A stretch of 64,000 nt of DNA from Oegoconia quadripuncta. Taxonomy: Eukaryota; Arthropoda; Insecta; Lepidoptera; Autostichidae. Both the position numbers and the translations under genes were made by a program. Below the pieces are notes generated by a model. It searched no databases and was not told where the DNA came from. It saw only the letters and a program-made list of their open reading frames with translations. Of this stretch, positions 31,442 through 42,084 are shown in pieces (position 1 is the stretch's first letter; each line of letters begins with the position of its first letter). The stretch is from positions 20,020,801-20,084,800 of the forward strand of contig OX438753.1 of NCBI GenBank assembly GCA_949316235.1. Direction: 5' to 3'.

Positions 31442-31782
31442 GTTCCTTTTAAAGAAGTATATTTTGATATATTTTAACATCTGCAAATATGGTCCGATGC
31501 AAACACTAAAATAGAGCTCGCACTTCCTCGCATTTTACCAGTTCTTATTTCCTTAATTTAACTACCTCAGGACGTCGGTTGTGTAAGTAAAGAAACAATT
31601 ATTTTTTTATTTCATTTGAGTCCGTCGACGTTTTCTGTCCTTTAAAATGTTGCATTTTACCTTACTCGGACTGTTGTCAGAGCTCAGGTTGAGAGATACA
31701 TTTAGCGTTGCCCGTTTGTTTTTTAAAAAAACCCGTTCTGTTTAGGTTCACATTGCTCGTAATGAAATAAGTAGGTACTGAG
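31442..31782. other. Right flank of the LTR element, nothing recognised
   Basis: No repeat match or supported frame. Confidence 0.3.
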
Positions 31783-31998
31783 GACGACCGATTGGTGTAG
31801 TGGATAGTGACCCTGTCAGCAGAACCAACGGTTGCGGGGTCGAATTCCGTGAGGGTAAGAAATTAAGAACATTTATTCGCAAGTCATGGATGTTTATATA
31901 AATATTTATGTATGTTTATCTTGTATCCATAGTACAAGCTTTGCTTAGTTTTTTCACTGGATGATTGGTATAAGTGTTCGAAAATTTATTTATTTATA
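31783..31998 (+). mobile_element. SINE A copy
   Basis: GACGACCGATTGGTGTAGTGG at 31783; box B is mutated (GGGGTCGAATTCCG). The tail shows TTATGTATGTTTATCTTGTA and GGATGATTGGTATAAGTGTT. Confidence 0.85.
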
Positions 31999-32029
31999 TT
32001 TAAGTATTAAGGGTACCTATCGATAGTTA

Positions 32030-32245
32030 TACAGCATGTTCCAAAAAACCCCTAATGCCTAAAATGAGACGGACTGTTAATAGAATTGAAGTGATCTGTG
32101 TAATTATTTTTGTTGTACCTGTAGGGATTTCTAAAATAACGACTATCGAAGTTATACAAAAAAAATCGATAGGATTTCAATAGAATTTTACTTGACATAC
32201 TTTAACACACTTCAGTCATTAGGGGTACTTTTATAACACGTTGTA
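32030..32245. mobile_element. Small TA-flanked MITE (216 bp)
   Basis: The left end TACAGCATGTTCCAAAAAAC and the complement of the right end TACAACGTGTTATAAAAGTA both lead into CCCCTAATG. TA lies at 32028-32029 and 32246-32247. Non-coding, Tc1/mariner-type ends. Single copy in this window. Confidence 0.7.
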
Positions 32246-32247
32246 TA

Positions 32248-32499
32248 TGTCGCAGGCAGATCGTTGAATTAGCCATTTCATGAAATGCCTACCTGTCGGC
32301 TACATATAGGGACAGAGCAACTTTATCATACGAAATATAAAAATTAAAACTATATTTAAATTTGATAGGGAGTTGTCGTGAATTTAATGGTGATGAAAAA
32401 ATTCCAGCCATAACTTATAAATTTAAACTTACTGAATAGACCTTCAATTAATATGTTATAAATAAATATAACATATAAAGAAAAATTACGTAATAAAAA
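32248..32499. other. No recognised feature
   Basis: AT-rich gap between MITE and SINE. Confidence 0.3.
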
Positions 32500-32709
32500 A
32501 TATTTCGGATACATACACCGATCATCTAGTCCCAAATTAAGCAAAGTTTGTATACTCTGGATAGTAGATAACGGATAAACATACATAAATATTTATATAA
32601 ACGTCCTTTACTCGAGAATAAATGTTCGTATTCATCACACACACATTTACCCGTCACGGGATTCGAACCCGCAACCGACAGTGTCTATCGACTACACCAA
32701 TAGGTCGCC
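32500..32709 (-). mobile_element. SINE A copy
   Basis: Reverse match: ATCATCTAGTCCCAAATTAA, GATAACGGATAAACATACAT, CGTATTCATCACACACACAT, then box B in reverse (GGGATTCGAACCCGC) and CTACACCAATAGGTCG. Confidence 0.85.
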
Positions 32710-32872
32710 ATACTAGTAATGCATAAGTTCCTTTTATAAATAATGAAGCGTTTTTGATCAATCGATTATTAGTTTACAAGTGGCCCTTTATAGTATGTAT
32801 TAAACATTATTTCATATTATTATGGCCGGTAACAGAAAGTTAATTAATTATATCATTACAGTGCTATAGTTG
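32710..32872. other. No recognised feature
   Basis: Short AT-rich gap. Confidence 0.3.
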
Positions 32873-33012
32873 AAGGCAATCAAGTTTAAAGTCAGTGGCC
32901 TACAGAAGCGGCTTGAGAACTCTGAATGTCGGAGGGCCACAATCATCACTAATCCGCACTGGGCCTGCGGGAGTGTGGCCCATACCCTCTCCCAGTGAGT
33001 GGAGGCTATGCC
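32873..33012 (+). mobile_element. SINE D, 5'-truncated copy
   Basis: TTGAAGGCAATCAAGTTTAA, GTCAGTGGCCTACAGAAGCG, CCATACCCTCTCCCAGTGAG, GGAGGCTATGCC. The 5S-like head is absent. Confidence 0.75.
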
Positions 33013-33782
33013 TCATCAGCGGAGCTGTTTATGTAACACGTATTTTACTAGGGTTTATTTCTTTGAAAATTTAAAGTAATAAAAAAAAAATACTAAGCTT
33101 TTCGTCCACCAATCACTGCACTTGTTTATGGCTAGATAACTCGCGCATAAATTTTAAAACTACATGCAACATTATTACAACGATTGAGTTTTAAATTTCG
33201 ATTTATTAATTGAATATTAAGTTTATTAGGTGTAACCTTTTCCTGTGAGTTCAGCGCCTTCAATTATTAATTTTACCTAAATCTTTCACCTTTCAATTTT
33301 CAGTAAGAAAATCTTATTCCCCATTTTGCTAACAGCAACCGCCATTATCCGCTTTGTTAAATTTTTAATTAGAATTGGAAGTTTAAACTTGTACCTGACA
33401 TAGGTATCGGGTCGAAGTTCACGAGCCGTGAACTCCTCTTTGTTTATATAACTTTCAGAAAGCAGGTAAGTTTTGGAACATTGCGGTTTTAATGATCTAA
33501 TATTAAAGGAACGCTGGGGGTATTAATTAGGGATCCGCATAGAAGTGTGCCTTCACATTAGTCGAGTTTGCGGCGCGGCAGCAGCGCTGCAGAATTCCAT
33601 AAGTCACTTCGCTCAGTTTCCACAAACTGCTGGGAGCGCTGCTGCAACTAGTGATGCCGATGGATAAGCCACTATCTATATACTATCGATAGCAGAAACT
33701 GTGGTAATACTATTGATAACTTACAATAGTCTCGATACTATTGAATCTTAATAGTCGCTGCACATTAATATTGTCGATACTG
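33013..33782. other. No recognised feature
   Basis: AT-rich; one GC patch at 33560-33650 (GCGGCGCGGCAGCAGCGCTG) without another copy. Confidence 0.3.
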
Positions 33783-34202
33783 TTGGGTCTTTACCTATGA
33801 AATTGGAGTTTTTTTCTTCGTTAATCATAAGTGCCAATTCCTGCAATTTTCAAAGCTATATCCAAATTTGTTTTTAATTTGGAAAATGAAATATTACTTC
33901 AAGGTTTCACATGAAATATTTTTTAATTTCTGGGCTAAATCACATAATAAAAAAAAATTTAACAGAGCTCTTTTCATGTGCTTCCCATAATCATTTCTTA
34001 GATTCGCTGAAACTTTCATAAAGCGGTTACATTTAAAAATTAACGCTGCCTATACTTAACTTAATGTTATCCGACAATACACACAAAATTTAGCTAAATT
34101 TGGATTTGTCGTTCCCAAAAAAAAATCAAAAACGTTTGTATGGAGAAAGCAGTGTTAATGAAATTCTTCACACAAAACGCCAATTTCATAGGTAAGGCCA
34201 AA
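33783..34202 (-). mobile_element. MITE M1 copy 4
   Basis: Starts TTGGGTCTTTACCTATGAAA (preceded by TG rather than TA, so the left target site is mutated) and ends GGTAAGGCCAAA before TA. Confidence 0.83.
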
Positions 34203-34209
34203 TATTATA

Positions 34210-34212
<3 letters not shown>

Positions 34213-34258
<46 letters not shown>
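34213..34258. repeat. TA microsatellite
   Basis: An uninterrupted TA run of about 46 bp, close to the right end of MITE M1 copy 4. Confidence 0.95.
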
Positions 34259-34259
<1 letters not shown>

Positions 34260-34603
34260 TATAGATCGAAAAGGTCGTCCATAAACCTTTTTTCATCTGT
34301 AGCCTGGACTAAATCCCTGGCCACGTTACGTGGCTGAACACCCAGACTGAGACGTTGAACGAAGTACGGACTAAGCCTGTAAATTGCAGGAGATCAGAAC
34401 CAATTTGGTGGAGAGGTCGTGGATGAATTTCCGCGTCTCCATTGACTACGGGCCCATTGTCTATACAGCAAGCGCTACAAACTTATACCGATTAAGATGC
34501 GTGTTTGCAGCACTTGAGCAATTGGGTTTCCGCAGCCCTAAATCTCGTTAAGGTTTTGCGGATGTCAGTAGGTGTCAATCTGTCGACGCGTGAATGTGTG
34601 CCC
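34259..34603. other. Unidentified sequence that received LINE E
   Basis: Moderately GC-rich with several short frames. It continues after the insertion at 35652-35800. The composition looks like a degraded coding sequence, possibly an older transposable element, but I recognise no domain on either strand. Confidence 0.3.
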
Positions 34604-34760
34604 CAGAGTCCATGGCATCAAAGTCGCCAACGTCGTCCAGTCCAATGTGTCGACACATGTGGCGTTTTAAATGAAACTTCGGACCACTAGGCGTGGGGAG
34701 GGATTCCACCCGTATATAGTTAATATACCGAACATTCGCAAGTTCGATTCTTCATTCATC

Positions 34761-34765
<5 letters not shown>

Positions 34766-34800
<35 letters not shown>

Positions 34801-35434
34801 CGCGGGGAAATGCGTTACGCGTACCGCTCGCCTGGGGGACGGCGAGACGGTTATGTGGGACTCCCCTCCCGTTAGGGAGGTTATGTGGGGGATACCCACT
34901 AAAACCCCGCGGCGACCTTCTTCGGCAGTAGGGAGGACCTGGGAACGCATAAGCGGCTCCAGGCCCCCCCCCGCCCTGCCCCCCCTCACAAGGGGAGGCC
35001 CGTTCCCGGAGGGCGGCTAGCGCGCCCTCCACGGGGGGCGCTGTCGAGTCTCACACCGCAATCAGCGGGTGGTATGAGGCGCGACAGGGCCCGATGCGAC
35101 GACACCCCCCCGGTCGCTCCGGGGGGTGTCATCCTCTCCCGGGCCGCGTCCGACGACTACATCGCCCCGAGATGTAGCCGCCCGCGACCCACAGGCGACG
35201 TGCAGGGGGGGCTAGCGAGCGTTGCCGCCCCCCCGACGTCGCTTCCTGCGAGCGGGATCGGCCCTCTCCCGATCCCGCTCTGCCGCCTCCTTCTGGAGCA
35301 TAACTGCCTCGCAGAAGGAGGCCGCTGCCCTCCAACCCTCCTCACTCGCCAGCATAGCCGCGACTAATGCTGACGGGGACAGATCTCGTCCGATCCGGTC
35401 GACCAGGTCTCTACGCTCGGACTGCCACGCCGGG
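34766..35434 (-). mobile_element. R1-like LINE inserted in LINE E, 13-bp duplication
   Basis: A 669-bp GC-rich insertion on the minus strand with a 35-nt poly(A) (T run at 34766-34800). CATTCATCATCCT at 34753-34765 and 35435-35447 is the target duplication. The minus strand gives the last codons of ORF2, then a GC-rich 3' UTR rich in inverted repeats. The same UTR end occurs at 4885-5073. Confidence 0.9.
35212..35434 (-). pseudogene. R1-type ORF2 C-terminus (5'-truncated)
   Basis: The minus strand reads A-W-Q-S-E-R-R-D-L-V, I-G-R-D-L-S, A-M-L-A-S-E-E-G-W and F-C-E-A-V-M-L-Q-K-E-A-A-E-R, ending in an Arg-rich stretch and TAG at 35212-35214. This order (Ala-Trp, E-R, D-L-S, S-E-x-x-W, F-C-x-x-V-x-x-Q-K-E-x-A-E-R) is the hallmark end of R1-clade ORF2 proteins. 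Only about 74 codons remain. Overlapping frames at 35129-35367 are shadows. Confidence 0.82.
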
Positions 35435-35651
35435 CATTCATCATCCTAACAGCCAAGGCATGGAACTCCCTTCCTGCGTCAGACTTTGAATCCTACAACC
35501 TTGGTGTCTTCAAGGGCAGAGTGAATAGGTATTTACTGGGTTCGCGTGCTTTATCTTCGACCACATCGTCACTTTCCATCAGGTGAGATTGTGGTCAAAC
35601 GCGAATCCAGTCAAAATAAAAAAAAAAACTCAGAGTCCATGGCATCAAAGT

Positions 35652-36004
35652 TGCCCTTGTACAAGTCACAAGTCGTACATTATATTTACGCGCTGCTCCA
35701 GCGCAGTATTTGTAAAAACATCAGCGGATGCAGCACTCGGCTTGATGTGAAAGCGCTCTAACTCGGATAGCTGTAAATTCTAGGCGCTCTTGAATGTTCA
35801 TTGTTGCGGTGTTATGCAATGCGCCCGGTTATTCCTACCTTGCCTTTAGTAAATATAGCCGCAATTATTTAATAAAGCATATTGTGAGCATGCAATTCGA
35901 CCTCGTTGGCTTGCTTCATCCCCTCTAGAGGGTACTGTCCAACACCTGAGTGAGAAGTTGCTTTATGTTATTGCATGTGATTAATTAGCAACATATTTGC
36001 TTTA
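35652..36004. other. Continuation of the unidentified sequence at 34259
   Basis: 35652-35800 is the right half of the sequence split by LINE E. The rest is AT-rich without matches. Confidence 0.3.
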
Positions 36005-36245
36005 TGTCTTTGCACAAACACACAGCGCCATCTAGGTACACAGTAAGCATCTGGGCTTGTGTTATGGATACCAGATGGTTGATAAACTACACAAATACAT
36101 ATTTTTTTAGTAAATAAATACATGTATAAATGAAAAACATCCATAACTCGGGAACACATGTCTGTATTCATCATACAAACATATGCCTCTAGCGGGATTC
36201 GAACCCGCGACCATGTGGTGTAGTAGCAGAGAGAAACAGGTCGTC
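36005..36245 (-). mobile_element. SINE B copy with a second head scrap beyond it
   Basis: CACACAGCGCCATCTAGG, GGATACCAGATGGTTGATAA, TCTGTATTCATCATACAAAC, GGGATTCGAACCCGCGACC and CAGGTCGTC. A further tRNA-head piece, CTACACCAAACATGTCGT, lies at 36304-36321, hinting at two stacked copies or a rearranged head. Confidence 0.83.
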
Positions 36246-36760
36246 AAAGGGTCATACTACCGCCAGAGGTACGTACACACTAGACATCTGGATCAGTAAT
36301 CGCTACACCAAACATGTCGTAAAAAATCTCGTATTCATCCGGGTATTTTTCATTTAAAAATCACTAAATTTAGAAGCCAAAAAGAAGTCATACTTACCTT
36401 CACCCCTACTGATAAACAAAATGACAGAGACCTAACAATGTATCCAAGTAATCCCCTATAGTCCAATTCACAAAGCTATATCCTACTAATGTTACGTGCA
36501 ACTGTAGTGCCGGTTCTATCGTCACAATAATAAAAAGCAAGTGCATTGCAATGACATAGTTGCGATGTGATGTCTACTTTGTATGTACATACATTAGTAA
36601 CACACTCTGTTCTCGTTGATCGCATGCTATTGCACGTTTGCGAACTTTTATGTAAGTATGCACCTCTATAAATGTAATTTAATTGATGCCTGGGTTCTTG
36701 TGAATGTCCGATGTTGGAGAATTTCACGAGCTTTATGTATGATCAAAATATTCGAATCTA
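36246..36760. other. No recognised feature beyond the head scrap
   Basis: Short antisense-overlapping frames only. Confidence 0.3.
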
Positions 36761-37180
36761 TTAGGTCCTTACCTATGAAATTGGCGTTTTGTATGAAGAA
36801 TTTCATTAAGACTGTTTTGTCCATACAAACATTTTTGATTTTTTTTGGGAACGGCAAATCCAAATTTAACTAAACTTTGTGTGTATTATCGGATAACATT
36901 AAGTTAAGTATAGGCAGCGTCAATTTTTAAAAGTAACCGCTTTATAAAAGTTTCAGCGAATCTAAGAAATGATTATGGGAAGCACATGAAAAGAGCTCTG
37001 TTCAAATTTTTTTTATTATGTGATTTAGCCCAGAAATTAAAAAATATTTCATGTGAAACCTTGAAATAATATTCCATTTTCCAAATAAAAAACAAATTTG
37101 TATATAGCTTTGAAAATCGCAGGAATTGGTACATATGATTAACGAAGAATAAAACTCCAATTTCATAGGTAAAGACCCAA
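36761..37180 (+). mobile_element. MITE M1 copy 5
   Basis: TTAGGTCCTTACCTATGAAA to GGTAAAGACCCAA, 420 bp, TA at 36759-36760 and 37181-37182. One of the cleanest copies. Confidence 0.88.
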
Positions 37181-37418
37181 TATATAGCTCCTATCATTGT
37201 GTCGATAACAATTGTTTTATTAAGATATTGATCACTAATTTGAATTCCGTTCCACCTATGTAAGTCCAATATTATTTTTATTCCAGACGAAAAATTACAG
37301 GTGTTATGTGCTTGACTGATGCATTATATTTAAGATAGGGAATTCTAGAACGGTTCATTTGATGACGATAGATTCAGCCGTTTCGAAGATATTTCACTTT
37401 TCACACAGATGCTTTGTA
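37181..37418. other. No recognised feature
   Basis: AT-rich gap. Confidence 0.3.
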
Positions 37419-37697
37419 TCATCATCTGCCCCCACTGCAGGGATATAGGCCTTCCCCGTATATGAGGGAGTATGGGCCATAATTCACCACGCTGGCCCAA
37501 TGCGAGTTGGGGACTTCACATGCCTTTGATTTTTTATTTCACAGGCATGCAGGTTTCCTCACCATGTTTTCCTTCACTGCATAAGAGCAGTCGGATAAAT
37601 GCACATTAAATTAAATTTAAAAACTCGCTGTTACATGGTCTGCCTGGGAATCGAAGGACCTCTCAAATTGGGTAACCGCATCTTAATCGCTGAGCCA
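37419..37697 (-). mobile_element. SINE C, nearly complete copy
   Basis: CCCCACTGCAGGGATATAGG, GACTTCACATGCCTTTGATT, GTCGGATAAATGCACATTAA, CTGCCTGGGAATCGAAGGAC and TAACCGCATCTTAATCGCTG. The right end is the tRNA-like head on the minus strand. Confidence 0.83.
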
Positions 37698-37739
37698 ATT
37701 AAAATTTCTTGGAGAAAAGTTACAAACAAATTTTGCATA

Positions 37740-38096
37740 ATAGGAACCCTAAGAATTTCACCAGTCGCATATCAACCGCCGGCAGGCGCGTGCATTAATG
37801 ATGGTTAAAAAAAAAAAACTCCCTATGCCAATCAAATCAAATCAAATCAAATCAAAAATGTTTTTATTTCGTAAGTTATAAGAATAACATTTGAAATCGT
37901 CATGTCATACAGTTATCGCTCATTCACTAGGCAGTCTCCCCAGAGAAGAACGAGCAAGAAACTCCAGGGTTGCTCTTTTTAAATAAGTCAATACAAATAC
38001 AATTTGAGATACTTAATTGTAAAATTAATAAGTTCTATTTCACTTACCTAATATGCCCAACTTTTTTCCTCGCTGTGAAAAAACTCTACCGGTATA
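37740..38096 (-). mobile_element. Repeat G copy split by a LINE 3' end
   Basis: Left part CGCATATCAACCGCCGGCAG, GCGCGTGCATTAATGATGG, CTCCCTATGCCAAT. The right part resumes at 38037 with TTCTATTTCACTTACCTAAT and ends CTCTACCGGTATAATGA. Comparison with 47945-48055 and 49481-49645 shows the two parts are contiguous in other copies. The 38048-38419 frame starts in the right part. Confidence 0.7.
37829..38036 (-). mobile_element. LINE 3' end with (AAATC)n tail inserted in repeat G
   Basis: CAAATCAAATCAAATCAAAT tail in reverse, then AAAAATGTTTTTATTTCGTA, CAGTCTCCCCAGAGAAGAAC, GAGCAAGAAACTCCAGGGTT. This is the same body style as the LINE K 3' UTR (AGAACAAGCAAGAAACTCGA at 2061). Confidence 0.7.
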
Positions 38097-38259
38097 ATGA
38101 CTATTTGTATTCGTAAAGAATAAAATAAATAAATAAAATTACAATTGCCTTGTAATTTATCTCCTAATTGCTCCATCTGTGCGATCTTGAACTTTTTTAT
38201 AAGGCCCGTAAACTTAATGAGTCTACCTCCTGGTTGCTGGTATCGCCAGCTGTACCTAC

Positions 38260-38425
38260 CTTCGGGAAAAGACGAACTGAACAGTGACAAAATTTCAATT
38301 TCCAACCCTCCCAATCTAAGGCGTTGAAACTGTAAGCAGTTTCGCCCGTGACAAGTGTCAAATTTATTGACATGTTCGCGGTCGACTAAGCCTATTTTCA
38401 CTGAGTCCACCGAGATCAAACGTAT
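38260..38425 (-). CDS. Candidate host exon (weak)
   Basis: The minus strand is open for 166 bp between an acceptor-like CACTTCCAG and a donor-like AAG|GTAGGTA. The reading frame is I-R-L-I-S-V-D-S-V-K-I-G-L, later C-H-G-R-N-C-L-Q-F-Q-R, then L-G-G-L-E-I-E-I-L. The composition is more protein-like than other frames here, it does not match any window repeat, and the sequence is locally less AT-biased. I do not recognise the protein. The frame continues past the donor for a while, so it may equally be chance or a single-copy relic. Confidence 0.25.
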
Positions 38426-38429
38426 CTGG

Positions 38430-40024
38430 AAGTGACAACCGTCGGTAATACCGGTTAATCAAAGTGTGGAGTATTGATTTATATGCTATAGATATGATCC
38501 TGCGAGCAATTCTTTTTAACAGCGCCATCTCTTAGAATCCTCAAGAACTAATAGGACTGCTGAGAATAAATGGTCAAAACCACCGCGTACACCATTTTTT
38601 TTATCTATCTCGGTTCAATAATATTCGTGCAGAGGAGTCATCAGTAAACAGGACATACACGAATCAAATTTCACCCTGTATTTTTTTGTTTTTCGGCAAT
38701 TGCTCATTTACTTGTAAAACCTATTTACCTGTAATAGTTTTCCTTCATTATATATATTATTGCCTCGTGGCGAGAATAGATAACTAATATAGTTTCTGTT
38801 TTATAACACCTTTGAATTTGTTCTAAAAGATATATAAAAGTGTAAACCTGTGACGTTTCCAGAAACTGTTTTTTTATATCGAATTGTCATTTGCTGACAC
38901 GCCACACCGTTCAGTTAATCTTACTGTCAGCTTGGTGACCTCTTTAATCCTTCTTCCCTTTTTGCCAAAGCCAAGCTGGCGCACTTTATTCAGATTAGGA
39001 CTTTTCCATTTCGTGTCGTTTCTTTACGATTTTACCGTGACGTTTATTTTGTCACGTTTTTCTTTTGGCTTGTATTGTTAGAGGTAAATTACGTTAAAAT
39101 TCACAAAGTTATAGGAGAGAGTTAACTTTTTGAATTGAAAATGATTTATTTTGTAACCATAGTTACACATAGCATTTGATTGCTGAAGAAAAATTAAGTA
39201 AATAAATACCTGTACTAGTAGTCCTTATTTTTCCATAATGAGAGTTACACCAATAGCGACAAACTTTAAATTATTGATTAATACAACTTTCTGACTGCAT
39301 ACCGTTGAAATTACTATTTTTAAAATCTTAATTATTGTAATGAAAACTATGCTTAAAAATAAATCATATACACCAAACAACTGACATAATACTGACAAAT
39401 AACTGAAATAAGAAATAATAATAATCTATCACAAATGCCGGGGCGGGGCGGGCCGGAACGTATTGCTGCTTCGGGCCCGTTCATCCCCGGTGCGCTCCGC
39501 TCCTTCCCTTCATAATGTGCGATACACCATCCGGTAGTTTTGTAACAGACTTAAATCAGTCAATACGCTGCAGCCCGGCTTCCCCTAATGTACGAAAGAT
39601 TTACGTAATTAACGCTACGTTTCAGCCCGTCCCGCTCCGTTCCGACACAAACTGCGCTTACCTTTAAATGAGCAATATATGGTTACCGAAAAAAAGCAAT
39701 ACTCTTATTTATTTATTTAGGCTCACCAGCATAGTACATACCTACACCACATCTCACAAAAACATTTAAACAAAAATTACCGGGCTATGAACTCCAATTA
39801 TAGACGAGCCCAACACTCAAATGTATGTAGTGCAATAACTCTATAAAACTACGTAACATAGAAGCTTAAACCTTATAAAAAAAAATTACAAGTTCTCCAT
39901 TGCAATTGACAATCCCCATTTACAGCAGCTACATTACTCTAAATTAGTTAATAATCCTTTGGTCTGTATCCTCATAATTAAAGTGCTTTGTAATTAGATA
40001 TATCTTTAAAATTAATTTATTGTA
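38430..40024. other. No gene; GC-rich island at 39437-39525
   Basis: 39437-39525 (CCGGGGCGGGGCGGGCCGGA, CGGGCCCGTTCATCCCCGG) and 39575-39660 stand out from about 30-35% GC surroundings. They could be an upstream control region or an exon of an unseen gene. Nothing else recognised. Confidence 0.35.
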
Positions 40025-40445
40025 TTAGGTCCTTAACTATGAAATTGGCATTTTGTATGAAGAATTGCATTAAGACTGTTTTCTCCATACAAACATTTTT
40101 GATTTTTTTTTGGGAACGGCAAATCCAAATTTAGCTAAACTTTGTGTGTATTATCGGATAACATTAAGTTAAGTATAGGCAGCGTTAATTTTTAAATGTA
40201 ACCGCTTTATAAAAGTTTCAGCGAATTTAAGAAATGATTATGGGAAGCACATGAAAGAGCTCTGTTCAAATTTTTTAAATTTTTTGAGTTAGCCCAGAAA
40301 TTAAATATTTCATGTGAAACCTTGAAATAATATTCCATTTTCCAAATAAAAAACAAATTGGGATAAAATGGCTTTGAAAATCGCAGGAATTGGTACATAT
40401 GATTAACGAAGAAAAAAAACTCCAATTTCATAGGTAAAGACCCAA
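40025..40445 (+). mobile_element. MITE M1 copy 6
   Basis: TTAGGTCCTTAACTATGAAA to GGTAAAGACCCAA, 421 bp, TA at 40023-40024 and 40446-40447. Confidence 0.87.
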
Positions 40446-41408
40446 TATTATATTGTAACGGATGCAAGTGCGTGGAAGACGCCTATGGAAAAAACAAATG
40501 TGTATGGGCGTCTATTTATCGTGAACATAACAGACAGGAGCGAGGTCGCAGTGTTGACTGAAGGTCAGTTTATCAGTCAATATTTGTAGGTAATCTGTGC
40601 CAACAGCACACTCGTTGCCATGCTATACAGGCGGATTTGCGTTAGCAGAATTTTCTTGGGAGCTCCGTGCCAATAGCGCTTCGGCTTTTATCGGTCTGCA
40701 ACTTGTATCTATATGGACCAAATTGTGTACATGGACAAATTGTTGTTTGTAACCCAGAGCTCTGGAGAACCATATAAAGAAAACACAGTACCCAAGGCCA
40801 ATCTTAAGTCAAACTCATTTCGCCGACGGGTTTAAGACTTACTAAGACACCAAAGGATCTGTCTCTTAGGTCACTCATCCAAAGTCTGACCTTAACTATT
40901 ATCGGTCTCCAACCACGCAGCCATTGGACCGAGGTATTCTTTCTTAATTTATTTGCTTCGTAATAAATGACAGACGTACAAAGTAGAAGAGTAAATAAAT
41001 CGGCTTTTAAAGGGACTCTGCAGAATCTTCATCAATAGGTAATACCTACATAATTGAGTTTAATTCGGATGTTCTTTTCGGAATGCCATAAGCTCTAATA
41101 TGGTGTATTAGAGTGAATAGACTCTTTAACTATTAATAAATATTTTCTATTAGGTTTAAACTTACTAGCAAATAAATTGAACCAAATGTTTACCTGTCCA
41201 TATAAATGGACTTAGAATTTCAAGACCTGATTGCGATTTCCTTTTAAAAATACGTTTCTGACTGCGTTTTATAATAGGTACATCAAATCAATCAATCTTA
41301 AATAAAGAAGCGCTAGATGATGAATTCTGGAAATATTATTTAGTTTGTAAACCTGACAAATAATTACAGATGGTGTTTTAAAATTGTTAATATTTTTCTG
41401 AAATTGAT
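40446..41408. other. No recognised feature
   Basis: 40450-40920 is less AT-rich, with TGCCAATAGCGCTTCGGCTT; no frame or repeat supports a call. Confidence 0.3.
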
Positions 41409-41655
41409 AATAATAATAATAATAAATACCTTTGGACATACACACAGCGCCATCTAGTTCCACACTAAACAACTGGGCTTGTAATATAGATGTAAATGGT
41501 TGCTATACCTACTACATAAATACTAAAAAATTTGTTTTTGTAAATAAATGAAAAATATCCATAACTCATCATACAAACACCCCTAGCGAGATTCGAACCC
41601 GCGCCCTTTTAGTATAGCAGCCAAGGTTTCTAACCACTACACAAAACGGTTCGTT
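41409..41655 (-). mobile_element. SINE B copy
   Basis: TAATAATAATAATAATAAAT tail, CACACAGCGCCATCTAGTTC, CCCTAGCGAGATTCGAACCC, TTCTAACCACTACACAAAAC. Confidence 0.85.
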
Positions 41656-41944
41656 TATATAATCTGAAGGACGTTAGTGAAGTTATTTCATACAATGTTT
41701 CAAAAATTCAGTAAATCAGCGTGTTTGATAAGTCAAACGCCTAAGACTTAATAAGAGTTAATATATCAAATTATCAATTCAGAAATATAGCACCAGGAAA
41801 GCAGAAGCTACTAGAAGTAATATTTTAACACAAATAATGTGATTGCATCAAGCCTTAGATCTTTAAAACGAAATATTGGGTGTGCCAATTTAATTGCCTA
41901 CAAGTGTAACATAAGTGATTGCTGCTATTGAGTGAATCGTCATC
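41656..41944. other. No recognised feature
   Basis: AT-rich gap. Confidence 0.3.
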
Positions 41945-42084
41945 AACGAAAATGAAATGAAAATGAAATGAAAATCATTTATTCATGTAGGCAATAACAA
42001 TATGCACTTATGAACGTGATTTGTTTTTTAAACTACCACTAGCTCGGAACGCGACCACTACTGAGAAGAGCTAGCGACCTTACA
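41945..42084 (-). mobile_element. LINE 3' end with AAATG tail
   Basis: AATGAAATGAAAATGAAATG tail, ATTTATTCATGTAGGCAATA, GCTCGGAACGCGACCACTAC, GAGAAGAGCTAGCGA. The same sequence is at 61376-61510, where it continues into a longer LINE relic. Confidence 0.75.

Larger units (their letters stand above)
34604..35651 (+). mobile_element. LINE E insertion with 21-bp target duplication
   Basis: The 21-bp stretch at 34604-34624 (starting CAGAGTCCATGG, ending CAAAGT) is repeated at 35631-35651. Between them is a 5'-truncated LINE: ATGAAACTTCGGACCACTAGG, GGAGGGATTCCACCCGTATA, and after the R1-like insert GCCAAGGCATGGAACTCCCT, CAACCTTGGTGTCTTCAAGG and a poly(A) tail at 35615-35628. Coding includes A-W-N-S-L-P, N-L-G-V-F-K and R-V-N-R in this family, a common Jockey/CR1-group C-terminus. 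Other pieces: 6956, 44320, 49396, 51305, 51855, 54100, 58725. Confidence 0.88.

Noticed and set aside
34667..35032. 121-codon minus-strand frame with poly-Lys
   Set aside because: The lysines come from the poly(A) of the R1-like element; the remainder is its 3' UTR.
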